From contig JAVVEE010000021.1 of the NCBI GenBank assembly GCA_032251315.1, positions 1 to 34,818 on the forward strand: a stretch of DNA of 34,818 nucleotides, written 5' to 3'. Under the pieces are notes generated by a model. That model saw only the letters and a program-made list of their open reading frames with translations. It ran no database searches and was not told the DNA's origin. Each line of letters opens with the position of its first letter. Position 1 is the stretch's first letter. Below, piece by piece: positions 1 to 7,467 of this stretch. The stretch is from LH-M37 sp032251315. GTDB taxonomy: Bacteria > Pseudomonadota > Gammaproteobacteria > SZUA-229. The position numbers and the translations under genes were made by a program.

Positions 1-2
1 AG

Positions 3-27
3 GGCCTGGATTTCAAAACCCCAGGCC
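3..27. other. Stem-loop at left edge of window
   Basis: A 7-bp perfect inverted repeat (GGCCTGG at 3-9 and CCAGGCC at 21-27) encloses an 11-nt loop. It could be the terminator of a gene to the left of the window or of the tRNA cluster, but no clear T-run follows on either strand. Positions 28-125 hold nothing else I can name. Confidence 0.35.
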
Positions 28-125
28 AGCTAATGAGCGATCATAGGGCTGCGATGGCGGCATAAATTGTGATGCACTTCGGATTTGAATCCGCGAAATA
101 TAGCCAGATATGGCAATTTTAGATA

Positions 126-212
126 TGGTGCCCAGGGCCGGAATCGAACCGGCACGCCCGTTAAGGCGAGGGATTTTAAGTCCCTTGCGTCTACCAATTT
201 CGCCACCTGGGC
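126..212 (-). tRNA. tRNA-Leu (anticodon TAA)
   Basis: Read on the minus strand this is an 87-nt tRNA with an encoded 3' CCA (TGG at 126-128 on plus). The acceptor arms GCCCAGG and CCTGGGC pair. The T-arm is GCCGGTTCGATTCCGGC. The anticodon stem AGGGA/TCCCT closes a CTTAAAA loop, giving anticodon TAA. The long variable arm is typical of leucine tRNAs. It lies third in a Gly-Cys-Leu cluster downstream of pgsA, the same order as glyW-cysT-leuZ in enterobacteria. Confidence 0.97.
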
Positions 213-257
213 AATTACAGAGTGGTCTTGTACTACAGCCCTCTTTCGTCATGCAGT

Positions 258-297
258 GTTGCTTTCAAGCAACGGTCTACCACAACGCCACCCGGGC
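258..297 (-). pseudogene. Partial tRNA-Leu-like 5' half (pseudo-tRNA)
   Basis: The minus strand from 297 repeats the 5' half of the neighbouring tRNA-Leu: acceptor GCCCGGG, the D-arm region with GGTAGAC, and an anticodon-like stem GTTGC/GCAAC (258-262 and 269-273). The enclosed loop has only 6 nt, and no variable arm, T-arm or CCA follows. The 40-nt block 275-314 also shares the sequence just upstream of the intact gene (189-229), including an exact 19-nt stretch (211-229 and 296-314). It looks like a truncated duplication and is unlikely to give a working tRNA. Confidence 0.6.
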
Positions 298-360
298 AAT
301 TACAGAGTGGTCTTATTAATTACCTTAACGCTATGTAGGGAGTCGTCAGGTTGATGTATA

Positions 361-434
361 TGGAGGCGGGACCCGGAGTCGAACCGAGATACACGGATTT
401 GCAATCCGCTGCATAGCCATTCTGCCATCCCGCC
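361..434 (-). tRNA. tRNA-Cys (anticodon GCA)
   Basis: This is a 74-nt minus-strand cloverleaf with an encoded CCA (361-363 on plus). The acceptor stem GGCGGGA pairs with TCCCGCC. The anticodon loop TTGCAAA gives GCA, and the T-loop is GGTTCGACTCC. It is the middle gene of the Gly-Cys-Leu cluster, about 140 nt downstream of tRNA-Gly. Confidence 0.97.
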
Positions 435-536
435 GTAAATATTTTGTGAGCTTACTGTATAAGCGATGATTTTATAAGCGCGTTATTCCAGTAATTCGCA
501 TTTTTTTCAGGCTGTCTATTTTGTTATAAGCCTGAA

Positions 537-563
537 ACGAAAAAACCCTGGTTTTCAGGGTTT
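537..563 (-). terminator. Rho-independent terminator after tRNA-Gly
   Basis: An 8-bp stem (AAACCCTG at 543-550, CAGGGTTT at 556-563 on plus) with a 5-nt loop is followed on the minus strand by a run of T (complement of the A-run around 540-545). It lies 13 nt beyond the 3' end of tRNA-Gly, so it should end or attenuate transcription between tRNA-Gly and tRNA-Cys. A second inverted repeat (TTCAGGCT/AGCCTGAA, roughly 507-537) lies next to it but has an A-run rather than a T-run on the minus strand. Confidence 0.7.
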
Positions 564-576
564 GGTCGCATAAATT

Positions 577-652
577 TGGAGCGGGAAACGAGATTCGAAC
601 TCGCGACCTCAACCTTGGCAAGGTTGCGCTCTACCAGCTGAGCTATTCCCGC
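577..652 (-). tRNA. tRNA-Gly (anticodon GCC)
   Basis: This is a 76-nt minus-strand cloverleaf with an encoded CCA. The acceptor stem GCGGGAA pairs with TTCCCGC. The anticodon loop TTGCCAA gives GCC, and the T-loop is GAGTTCGAATCTC. It is the first tRNA downstream of pgsA, matching the conserved pgsA-glyW-cysT-leuZ order. The 113 nt between it and pgsA hold only a direct repeat (CCGGTCATT twice near 746-766). Confidence 0.97.
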
Positions 653-765
653 AGTGCATCTAAGCAGGTCGCTATTCTAGCGATGCCTGCCGCCCTGTCA
701 AGCTGAAAGACCATACTAATACAAATTTTAATTATTAAATTCATTATCCGGTCATTCTCCGGTCA

Positions 766-1329
766 TTAACCGGCGTTAGTGATCGTGCTCCAGGCTGCTC
801 TGAGATAGGTCAGCATCGAAAACAGAGTCAGCACTGCTGCCCAGACGATGAGGGCGATGCCGATGGTGAAGATCGGCAAGCCGAACAGCTCTTCTGCATA
901 GATGAGAAAACCCAGCGCCCATAACTGGGCGAAGGTTTTGGCCTTGCCGGCAAACGAGACAACTACGACGTTGTCCTTGCCCTGAGAAGCCATCCATTCG
1001 CGCAGTGAGGAGATGATGATTTCGCGGGCGATGATGACAATGGTCGAAACCAGTAGCCAGAGGTTATCCGGATAGCGGGTGGCCAGCAGGAGAAGCACGA
1101 TAACGACCATGAGTTTGTCTGCCAGCGGGTCGATGAAGGCCCCCAGTGCGCTCTGCTGGTTGAGTTTTCGTGCCAGATAGCCGTCGAACCAGTCGGAGAT
1201 GCTGGCGACAAAGAAGATGCTGGTGGCGATGATATGAGCTTCGGGATGGGGCCAGTAAAATGCCAGAATGAAGACAGGAATGATCGCCATGCGAAACAGC
1301 GTCAGAGTATTGGGAATATTTAAGTTCAT
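766..1329 (-). CDS. pgsA: CDP-diacylglycerol-glycerol-3-phosphate phosphatidyltransferase
   Basis: PgsA transfers phosphatidyl from CDP-diacylglycerol to glycerol-3-phosphate, the committed step to phosphatidylglycerol and cardiolipin, at the inner membrane. The 187-aa protein is the usual length. It carries the complete CDP-alcohol phosphotransferase motif D(x2)DG(x2)AR(x8)G(x3)D(x3)D: D46, D49, G50, A53, R54, G63, D67 and D71. Several hydrophobic segments cover the rest. The ATG at 1327-1329 starts right at the family's usual N-terminus (MNLNIPNTLTLFR). It follows uvrC by 38 nt and precedes the tRNA cluster, as in many gammaproteobacteria. Ordinary gene, identity secure. Confidence 0.96.
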   Translation of the reverse strand: MNLNIPNTLTLFRMAIIPVFILAFYWPHPEAHIIATSIFFVASISDWFDGYLARKLNQQSALGAFIDPLADKLMVVIVLLLLATRYPDNLWLLVSTIVIIAREIIISSLREWMASQGKDNVVVVSFAGKAKTFAQLWALGFLIYAEELFGLPIFTIGIALIVWAAVLTLFSMLTYLRAAWSTITNAG

Positions 1330-1367
1330 GTTTTATTTTATACTCTTGTTTTATTGTGTTAGCTATC

Positions 1368-3212
1368 TTACTGATTTATATGAAATTCATCATAAATTGC
1401 CTGAGCCAGCTTTTTGCTGATGCCGGGTATTTTAGCAAGATCCGCCACGCCCGCGCGCGTTATCCCCTGTAATCCGCCAAAATGCTTGAGCAGGGTCTGG
1501 CGGCGTTTGGGGCCGAGGCCGGGAATGGCTTCCAGCGGGGATTCATTACGCGTCTTGGCGCGTTGCGCACGGTGGCCGGTAATAGCGAAACGATGGGCTT
1601 CATCGCGCACCTGAAGAATGAGGTTGAGCGCGGGCGAATCGAGCGTCAGATGCAGTTCCGGGCGGCCGTCACTGAACACCAGTTTTTCCAGCCCGGCCTT
1701 GCGCCCTTCCCCTTTGGCAACGCCGATGAGCAGCACTGAGGTGATGGCCAGCGCGTCGAAGACTTCGATGGCCTGCCTGAGCTGGCCCTTGCCGCCGTCG
1801 ATGAGCAGGATGTCGGGCAGTTTCGCTTCGTCCTGCCCGGCGCGGAAGCGTCGCTCCAGGGCCTGGCGCATCGCGGCGTAGTCATCTCCACCGGTAATGT
1901 CTTTGATGTTGTATCGGCGGTAGTCGGTTTTGAACGCGCCTTCAGGCGTCATCACCACGCAGGAGGCGACGGTGGATTCGCCCATAGTGTGGCTGATATC
2001 GAAGCATTCCAGCCGCGTCGGCAGGCTGTCGAGTTGCAGCAGCTCCTGCAGCGCTTCAAAACGCTTCATCAGCCCGGTGCGGGACATCAGCCGCGTGGTC
2101 AGGGTATTGGCGGCGTTAGCTGCGGCCATCTCCAGCCAGCGGGCGCGTTCGCTGCGTACCTGGGTGCGCAGTTTGATGTTACGCCCGGCCTGTTTGCTCA
2201 ACACTTCTTCCAGTAACGCCTGTTCATCGGGCGCAGCGGAGAGGATGATTTCTGCGGGTATCTCGCGATCCAGATAAAACTGGGGAATGAAGGCGGCGAG
2301 GATGGCTTCGCTGGACATCGATTCGGGCAGCGAGGGGAAGAAGTTACGATTGCCCAGGTTGAGGCCATTGCGAATATAAAACACGGTGACGCAGGCCTGT
2401 CCGCCCTCGCTGGCACAGGCGATGACATCAATGTCGCCCTTCTCCGCGCTGATGTTCTGTTGTTCGGCGATTTTTTGCAGGCTTCGAATCTGATCGCGAA
2501 ACATGGCGGCTTTTTCGTAATTCTGTTTGCCGGCGGCTTTTTCCATGTCGGCCACCAGCTCGCTGATGATCTGCTGGCTCTTGCCTTCCAGAAACAGTAG
2601 GGCGTGATGGATGTCCTGCTTGTAGGCGTGCTCGGAGATGTAGCCGACACAGGGCGCTGAGCAACGCTGGATCTGGTATTGCAGACAGGGTCGGGAGCGG
2701 TTCCTGAAGTAGCTGTCTTCGCACTGACGAATTTTAAAGGTGCGCTGCAACAGATTGATGGTGTCTCTGGCGGCGTGTGCATTGGGATAAGGACCGAGAT
2801 AACGTCCCGGTTTCTTGCGCGCGCCACGGTGCAGCGCCAGGCCGGGATAGGCGGTGGTATCCGAGACATAGATGTAGGGATAGCTCTTGTCGTCACGCAG
2901 CAGGATGTTGTAGCGCGGATGAAACTCTTTGATCAGATTACTTTCGAGAATCAGCGCCTCGCCTTCGGTATGGGTGACCATGACTTCGATATGCGCAATG
3001 TGGGAGACCAGCACCCTGGTTTTGGGTGTCAGCCCGGTGCTGCGGAAATAACTGCTCAAGCGATTCTTGAGGTTCTTGGCCTTGCCGACGTAGAGAATCT
3101 TGTCATCGGCATCGTACATGCGATAGACGCCGGATCGGGTAGTCACCGTTTTGAGGAATGCCTGCGCATCAAAGGGCTGCCGGGGCGAGTTATCGACGGG
3201 GGTATTCATCAT
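1368..3212 (-). CDS. uvrC: Excinuclease ABC subunit C
   Basis: UvrC makes the two incisions flanking DNA damage in UvrABC nucleotide excision repair. The 614-aa protein is full length. The N-terminal GIY-YIG nuclease includes GVY at residues 28-30 and YVGKAKNLKNR from 41, for the 3' cut. A Cys-rich segment lies near 150-190 and a UVR motif for UvrB contact near 205-240. The C-terminal RNase H-like domain for the 5' cut has DISH near 405 and LLIDGGKGQ near 460. A helix-hairpin-helix pair with IPGLGPKRRQ fills the last 55 residues. The start (MM, two in-frame ATGs at 3207-3212) directly abuts the stop of the upstream glycosylase gene, so the two are probably translationally coupled. Two DNA repair genes followed by pgsA form one operon. 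Confidence 0.97.
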   Translation of the reverse strand: MMNTPVDNSPRQPFDAQAFLKTVTTRSGVYRMYDADDKILYVGKAKNLKNRLSSYFRSTGLTPKTRVLVSHIAHIEVMVTHTEGEALILESNLIKEFHPRYNILLRDDKSYPYIYVSDTTAYPGLALHRGARKKPGRYLGPYPNAHAARDTINLLQRTFKIRQCEDSYFRNRSRPCLQYQIQRCSAPCVGYISEHAYKQDIHHALLFLEGKSQQIISELVADMEKAAGKQNYEKAAMFRDQIRSLQKIAEQQNISAEKGDIDVIACASEGGQACVTVFYIRNGLNLGNRNFFPSLPESMSSEAILAAFIPQFYLDREIPAEIILSAAPDEQALLEEVLSKQAGRNIKLRTQVRSERARWLEMAAANAANTLTTRLMSRTGLMKRFEALQELLQLDSLPTRLECFDISHTMGESTVASCVVMTPEGAFKTDYRRYNIKDITGGDDYAAMRQALERRFRAGQDEAKLPDILLIDGGKGQLRQAIEVFDALAITSVLLIGVAKGEGRKAGLEKLVFSDGRPELHLTLDSPALNLILQVRDEAHRFAITGHRAQRAKTRNESPLEAIPGLGPKRRQTLLKHFGGLQGITRAGVADLAKIPGISKKLAQAIYDEFHINQ

Positions 3213-3860
3213 CTATTTGAGCAGTGTCTTCGCCCGTTTAAGCACCTGTTCGAACATGGGCGTGGTCAGGCGGCGAGTCTGGGTGTTGTAGCGCGAGCAA
3301 TGGTAGCTGTCGATGAGAATGCCGCGTTCGAGCCGGTGTTCAACGCCGTGGCCGAAGGGGTAATCACTCTGTTTCAATGCCAGCGCCCTGATCACCGCTT
3401 TATGGGCAATGCCGCCCAGCGCCACCAGCACGTAAGAATCAGGCAGGGCCTTTAGCTCCTGCGACAGCCACTGATTGCAGGTGTTCACCTCAGCGCTAAC
3501 CGGTTTGTTTTGCGGCGGCAGGCATTTCACGGCATTGGTGATGCGGCAGTTGAGCAGCTTCAGGCTGTCGTTCGCGGCGAGCGATTCGGGCACGCTGGCG
3601 AAGCCGAATTTATGTAGGGTTTGATACAGCAAAATGCCTGCGTGGTCACCAGTAAAAGGACGGCCGGTGGCGTTGGCCCCGTGCATGCCCGGGGCCAGTC
3701 CAATAATGCAGAGCCGGGCATTTTTATCGCCGAATGCGGGTACGGGACGGGCGAAATAATCCGGATACTGCACGCGAACATCGGCCAGAAACTGCGCAAG
3801 TCGCGGGCATTGTTGGCAATAAGGCGCGCTACGCGGGGCTTTTTTAGAGGTCATTTTCAA
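3213..3860 (-). CDS. Family-5-type uracil-DNA glycosylase (Fe-S)
   Basis: This 215-aa protein belongs to the uracil-DNA glycosylase superfamily and most resembles the iron-sulfur family-5 (UDGb) group. Motif 1 reads GLAPGMHGANATGRPFTGD (residues 54-72), and the C-terminal motif SYHCSRYNTQTRRLT matches the family SYHPSxxNTQTGRLT. Likely cluster cysteines are C15 and C18 (CQQC) plus two more in the CLPPQNKPV...NTCNQW segment. It would excise uracil and related lesions from DNA. Its stop codon touches the first codon of uvrC, giving a two-gene repair unit downstream of gacA. Family assignment is from recognised motifs; the substrate range is inferred. Confidence 0.88.
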   Translation of the reverse strand: MKMTSKKAPRSAPYCQQCPRLAQFLADVRVQYPDYFARPVPAFGDKNARLCIIGLAPGMHGANATGRPFTGDHAGILLYQTLHKFGFASVPESLAANDSLKLLNCRITNAVKCLPPQNKPVSAEVNTCNQWLSQELKALPDSYVLVALGGIAHKAVIRALALKQSDYPFGHGVEHRLERGILIDSYHCSRYNTQTRRLTTPMFEQVLKRAKTLLK

Positions 3861-3896
3861 CTTTAAGTATACGTTATAACTTGTTGATGATTATGG

Positions 3897-4565
3897 TTAT
3901 TCTAACGTAGATCCATCCAGAAGTCCGTGCTTGATGGCGAAATGCATCATCTCGATATCTGAATCGACTTCCAGTTTTTCGTGCAGGCGTGCCCGGTAGG
4001 TGCTGATGGTTTTCGGGCTGAGGTTAAGGGTGTCTGAAATGGTGCAGTTGCGTTTGCCCTGCGCAATCATCATCAGTACCTGCAACTCACGCGGCGAAAG
4101 CGTATCCAGCTGACTTTTTTCACCGGGCAATGCGGACAGCGCCAGCTGCTGGGCAATGTCTTTGGCGATGTAACAGCCACCCCGATAAACGTCGTGAATG
4201 GCAGCCACCATCTCATCGACCTTGTTGCCCTTGGAGAGATAGCCTCGGGCGCCGCCGGTGAGCAAGCGCTTCGGCAGAGAGCCGTCCGCATGTACCGAGA
4301 CAATAATGATACCGATGTGTTTCCAGTTCTTGTGGATACGCTGGGTGGCTTCGAGCCCGCCCATGCCGGGCATGTTGATATCCATCATGATGATGTCCAG
4401 CGCGCCGCCGCTTTTCCGGCAATAGTCGATAGCCAGTTCACCGCTGTTCACCTCGGCCACGACTTCAATGTCGTCGTGGCCGGCTAGCAGGCTGGTGAGA
4501 CCATGACGAACCAGTTCATGGTCATCGACTATCATGAGCTTTATTTTAGGCTGGGCGGGATTCAT
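3897..4565 (-). CDS. gacA: Two-component response regulator GacA/UvrY
   Basis: GacA/UvrY is the partner of the GacS/BarA sensor kinase and switches on Csr/Rsm small RNAs. The 222-aa protein has an N-terminal receiver domain with the acidic pair D14-D15, the phospho-acceptor D62 (MMDINMPGMGG) and the conserved Lys in the LSKGNK segment. A C-terminal LuxR-type helix-turn-helix spans about 153-200 (LSPRELQVLMMIAQGK ... NLSPKTISTYRARLHEKL). Its position just upstream of uvrC matches uvrY-uvrC in enterobacteria and gacA-uvrC in pseudomonads, which supports the name. The start ATG lies just downstream of a strong palindrome (4578-4599). Confidence 0.93.
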   Translation of the reverse strand: MNPAQPKIKLMIVDDHELVRHGLTSLLAGHDDIEVVAEVNSGELAIDYCRKSGGALDIIMMDINMPGMGGLEATQRIHKNWKHIGIIIVSVHADGSLPKRLLTGGARGYLSKGNKVDEMVAAIHDVYRGGCYIAKDIAQQLALSALPGEKSQLDTLSPRELQVLMMIAQGKRNCTISDTLNLSPKTISTYRARLHEKLEVDSDIEMMHFAIKHGLLDGSTLE

Positions 4566-4577
4566 ATGCTTCGGACT

Positions 4578-4599
4578 TTAGCACATAGCCATGTGCTAA
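4578..4599. promoter_or_regulatory. Perfect 9-bp palindrome upstream of gacA
   Basis: TTAGCACAT (4578-4586) and ATGTGCTAA (4591-4599) form a perfect inverted repeat with a 4-nt spacer. It fills most of the 46-nt gap between the tatD stop and the gacA start. No T-run follows on the minus strand, so it is not a standard terminator. It could be an operator for gacA or an RNA hairpin in its leader. Function inferred only. Confidence 0.4.
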
Positions 4600-4611
4600 C
4601 TGATGTTGAAT

Positions 4612-5388
4612 TTATGAATGATGTCCGAACAGGCGAAAGTAATTATCTTTGCTCACCTGCGCGATATGTTCGACGCTGGTGTGACGCACTTCGGCCAGCG
4701 ATTCCGCCACGTGGCGAACCCATGCCGGGCGGTTCTGTTTGCCACGATGCGGCACGGGCGCGAGGTAGGGAGAATCGGTTTCAATCAGCAGATTTTCATC
4801 GGGCACATGGCGGGCAACTTCACGTAGCGCTGCGGCATTCTTAAAGGTGGTAATGCCCGAAAAGGAGATAATGAAGCCGAGCTTCAGGGCCTTGTCGGCA
4901 AATTCCATGGTTTCGGTAAAGCAGTGAATTACGCCGCCGCATTTTTCAGCGTTTTCGCTACGCAGAATTTCGAGCGTGTCCTCACCGGCATCGCGGGTAT
5001 GGACGATAACGGGCTTGTTCAATTCATTGGCGATTTGAATGTGGCTGCGAAAGCGATCTTGCTGAGCGCAGGTATCGCCCTTGTGGTAATAATAATCAAG
5101 GCCGGTTTCACCCAGCGCGACCACTTTGGGGTGACTCGCCAGAGTCTTTAACTGTTCAACATTGAACGCTGTAGCCGGATCGGCCATAGGGTGAACGCCG
5201 ACGGAAACCGCGATCTGTGGATAGTCTTGCACCAGTGCCAGCATGTTCGGGTAGCTGTCGAGATCGATGGCTACACACAGCATCTGCTCGACGCCCGCGT
5301 CGGTGGCGTTCTGGATGAGCCGCTCGAAACTGCCCTCGAAGTCGGTCAGATCGATGCAGTCCAGGTGACAGTGTGAATCTACAAACAA
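4612..5388 (-). CDS. tatD: TatD-family metal-dependent deoxyribonuclease
   Basis: TatD-family enzymes are metal-dependent 3'-5' DNA exonucleases with a TIM-barrel amidohydrolase fold. The 258-aa protein has the metal-binding SHCHLD at residues 5-10, the metal-bridging Glu in ALGETGLDYYY, VIVHTRDAG, IHCFTE and the terminal ETDSPYLAP. The start used here is a TTG (complement of 5386-5388). It is chosen because the family begins M(L/I)VDSHCHLD at this point, and because no ATG or GTG lies between it and the pilZ stop. No good ribosome-binding site is visible, so the exact start is uncertain. It ends the fabD-to-tatD cluster. Confidence 0.9.
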   Translation of the reverse strand: MFVDSHCHLDCIDLTDFEGSFERLIQNATDAGVEQMLCVAIDLDSYPNMLALVQDYPQIAVSVGVHPMADPATAFNVEQLKTLASHPKVVALGETGLDYYYHKGDTCAQQDRFRSHIQIANELNKPVIVHTRDAGEDTLEILRSENAEKCGGVIHCFTETMEFADKALKLGFIISFSGITTFKNAAALREVARHVPDENLLIETDSPYLAPVPHRGKQNRPAWVRHVAESLAEVRHTSVEHIAQVSKDNYFRLFGHHS

Positions 5389-5432
5389 GGAAGAGCCACG
5401 CGCAGTTGGGTGAAAAAAATAACTGTACCGCC

Positions 5433-5783
5433 TTACATGGTATGGGTGATGCGATCGGCTTTCATGGCACCGGCCAGATGCGTTTCGATTTTGTTGCGGG
5501 TCTGGCCCTTGTCCTGAACCGCAAACTGCACGCCGATGCCGCGTGCCCTGTTGCCCTGGGCACCCGATGGTGTGATCCAGATAATCTTACCCGCCACCGG
5601 CAGACGTTCGCCGTCTTCCATCAGGCTAAGCAGCATGAACACTTCATCGCCCAGATTGTAATCTTTGTTGGTCGGGATAAATAAACCGCCGTTTTTCACG
5701 AAAGGCATGTAGGAGGCATACAGGGAAACCTTGTCTTTAATGCTGAGTGAAAGCATACCGGGGCGTGCATTGGTCGCGCTCAT
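5433..5783 (-). CDS. pilZ: PilZ-domain type IV pilus assembly protein
   Basis: This is a 116-aa single PilZ domain. It lacks the RxxxR and (D/N)xSxxG signature that binds cyclic-di-GMP, as does the original PilZ of Pseudomonas aeruginosa. Recognisable core segments are GLFIPTNKDYNLGDEVFMLL, PVAGKIIWITP and GIGVQF. PilZ is required for type IV pilus biogenesis, probably at the cytoplasmic face of the assembly machinery. The position between holB and tatD, in the order tmk-holB-pilZ-tatD, is the same as in pseudomonads and supports this call over a generic PilZ receptor. No pilus structural genes are in the window. Confidence 0.9.
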   Translation of the reverse strand: MSATNARPGMLSLSIKDKVSLYASYMPFVKNGGLFIPTNKDYNLGDEVFMLLSLMEDGERLPVAGKIIWITPSGAQGNRARGIGVQFAVQDKGQTRNKIETHLAGAMKADRITHTM

Positions 5784-5821
5784 AGGGCTGGTCCTTGGTC
5801 GATCAAATTAGTCATAAATGC

Positions 5822-6802
5822 TCATAAAGAGTCCCATGATATTAGCAGACTCTCCCAGGTTAATTGAGGATTGAGGGCAATACTTTCCTCGCGTATATAA
5901 TCGATGACCAGATCATGAAAGGAAAAAATCTTTTTTAAATCAGCCTTGTGCGCAATCTTTTGCAGGTGATTTCGATCTTTTTCATTGATGATGTTGGCAG
6001 TGCCTTCGGTGTTTTTCAAGCGCACCAGATCACTTACCCAGTCCAGCAGCCAGCTGAGACTGAGGTGACGGGGTAAATTGGCCAGTTTGGCGGCATAACT
6101 CAGTGAAGACTCGCCATTTTGCGCGGCGGTGAGCGCGCGGGTGAGCAGCTGTCGCTGCTCCAGGGTTTCATCCTGCTGTTTCAGCGCAATCAGTGGTGCG
6201 CCGTGGGCATATTTGAGGGCGATTTCCGGTGTCTTTGCGCCCTGAGACTGCAACCACGCCAGTGCGACCTGTTCACCGGGCTGGGGAAATCGTAACGCCT
6301 GACAGCGGCTGCGCACGGTAATGGGCAGGCGATAAGGCCGTGAGGTCACCAGAATGATCAGCGTCTGACCGCCCGGCTCCTCCAGAGTTTTCAGCAATGC
6401 GTTGGCTGCCTGCAGCAGCAGCCTGTCGGCATCTTCAATGATGGCGACGCGGAAGCCTTCGAACTGGCTGGTGGAGATCAGTTTAGTGCAGAGCTGGCGA
6501 ATCAGGCCGATGCGGATATTGAGTACCGGCCGGGTGCTTTTGGATTTCTCCGGCGGCATCGGTTTGAGAACGCTGAGGTCCGGATGTGTCTGCGCGGCAA
6601 TCAGACGACAGGCATCGCAGCGCCCGCAGGGCTCACCATTGTCCGCAGGCTGCCGGCACAGCAGGGACGCGGCCAGCGACCGGGCAAACTCACGCTTGCC
6701 GCTGCCCTCCTCGCTGTATAACAGCAGGGCGTGAGGCAGGCGCTGCGCCTGTTTCAGCTGCATCAGGTTGGCCCACTGTTCCTGCTGCCAGGAATAAATC
6801 AT
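5822..6802 (-). CDS. holB: DNA polymerase III delta' subunit
   Basis: HolB is part of the clamp loader that places the sliding clamp on primed DNA. The 326-aa length is normal. A divergent P-loop (EEGSGKREF, about 31-39) is followed by the zinc-binding cysteines of clamp-loader ATPases (CRQP...CGRCDACR, about 50-66). Sensor-type segments include LLLQAANALLKTLEEPGG and LVTSRPYRLPITVRSRCQ, the latter with the SRC motif. The degenerate Walker A agrees with delta' not hydrolysing ATP. It lies 36 nt downstream of tmk and 38 nt upstream of pilZ in the same operon. Confidence 0.94.
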   Translation of the reverse strand: MIYSWQQEQWANLMQLKQAQRLPHALLLYSEEGSGKREFARSLAASLLCRQPADNGEPCGRCDACRLIAAQTHPDLSVLKPMPPEKSKSTRPVLNIRIGLIRQLCTKLISTSQFEGFRVAIIEDADRLLLQAANALLKTLEEPGGQTLIILVTSRPYRLPITVRSRCQALRFPQPGEQVALAWLQSQGAKTPEIALKYAHGAPLIALKQQDETLEQRQLLTRALTAAQNGESSLSYAAKLANLPRHLSLSWLLDWVSDLVRLKNTEGTANIINEKDRNHLQKIAHKADLKKIFSFHDLVIDYIREESIALNPQLTWESLLISWDSL

Positions 6803-6838
6803 TGCTGCTTCGCTCTGTTGAAGTGAATGGTGTTCATG

Positions 6839-7459
6839 TTAAATAATTCCGCGCGCCTGTAACTGCTGCCTGATCTGCTGCTGTACCTGGACCAGTGGCT
6901 GGTTAGCATCGACCGTACAGATGCGCTCGGGGTGGCGGCCGGCGAGATCGAGATAGGCACTGCGCACGCGTTCAAAGAAATCATTTTTTTCCTGCTCGAT
7001 GCGATCGGGCGCACTGCGCTGACCTGCGCGTTCGCGTCCCACCTCTACGGGCGCATCCAGAATGATGGTCAGATCCGGCTGCAGATCGCCCTGCACTAAC
7101 GTTTCCAGCTCAGCAATTTTATCCATGCTGAGTTGGCGTCCGCCGCCCTGATAGGCGTAAGTGGCTTCGGTGAAACGGTCGCACAGCACATACTTGCCCG
7201 CAGCCAGCGCCGGGCGTATTACCTTATGCAGGTGCTCTGCCCGCGCGGCGAACATCAGCAACAGTTCGGCATCGTCGCTGATTTTTTCCTGCGCATGCTG
7301 GAGCAGTAACTCACGCAGGGCTTCGCCCAATGCGGTGCCACCGGGTTCACGGGTAACGATGCAGGGCTTGCCGGTGGCTTCCAGCAGGTCGCGAATGTAA
7401 TCGCGATTGCTGGTTTTACCAACACCTTCGATGCCTTCCAGGGTGATGAATTTACTCAT
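6839..7459 (-). CDS. tmk: Thymidylate kinase
   Basis: Tmk phosphorylates dTMP to dTDP in the dTTP pathway, in the cytoplasm. The 206-aa protein has the P-loop LEGIEGVGKTSN (about 7-18), the DR(Y/F/H) motif as CDRFTEATYAYQGGG near 95-110, and a lid region RAGQRSAPDRIEQE near 148-162. It starts 8 nt downstream of the mltG stop and is followed by holB, forming a DNA synthesis pair. Arg residues in the lid suggest the type II (E. coli-like) enzyme. Confidence 0.95.
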   Translation of the reverse strand: MSKFITLEGIEGVGKTSNRDYIRDLLEATGKPCIVTREPGGTALGEALRELLLQHAQEKISDDAELLLMFAARAEHLHKVIRPALAAGKYVLCDRFTEATYAYQGGGRQLSMDKIAELETLVQGDLQPDLTIILDAPVEVGRERAGQRSAPDRIEQEKNDFFERVRSAYLDLAGRHPERICTVDANQPLVQVQQQIRQQLQARGII

Positions 7460-7467
7460 GCGCTTTT

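Noticed and set aside
435..540. Separate promoter for tRNA-Cys and tRNA-Leu
   Set aside because: Several TATAAA-like hexamers occur, but none has a convincing -35 at 16-18 nt, so none is called.
2679..3455. 258-codon plus-strand frame across uvrC and the glycosylase gene
   Set aside because: Its opposite strand encodes clear, motif-complete uvrC and glycosylase genes; the frame is a GC-rich shadow.
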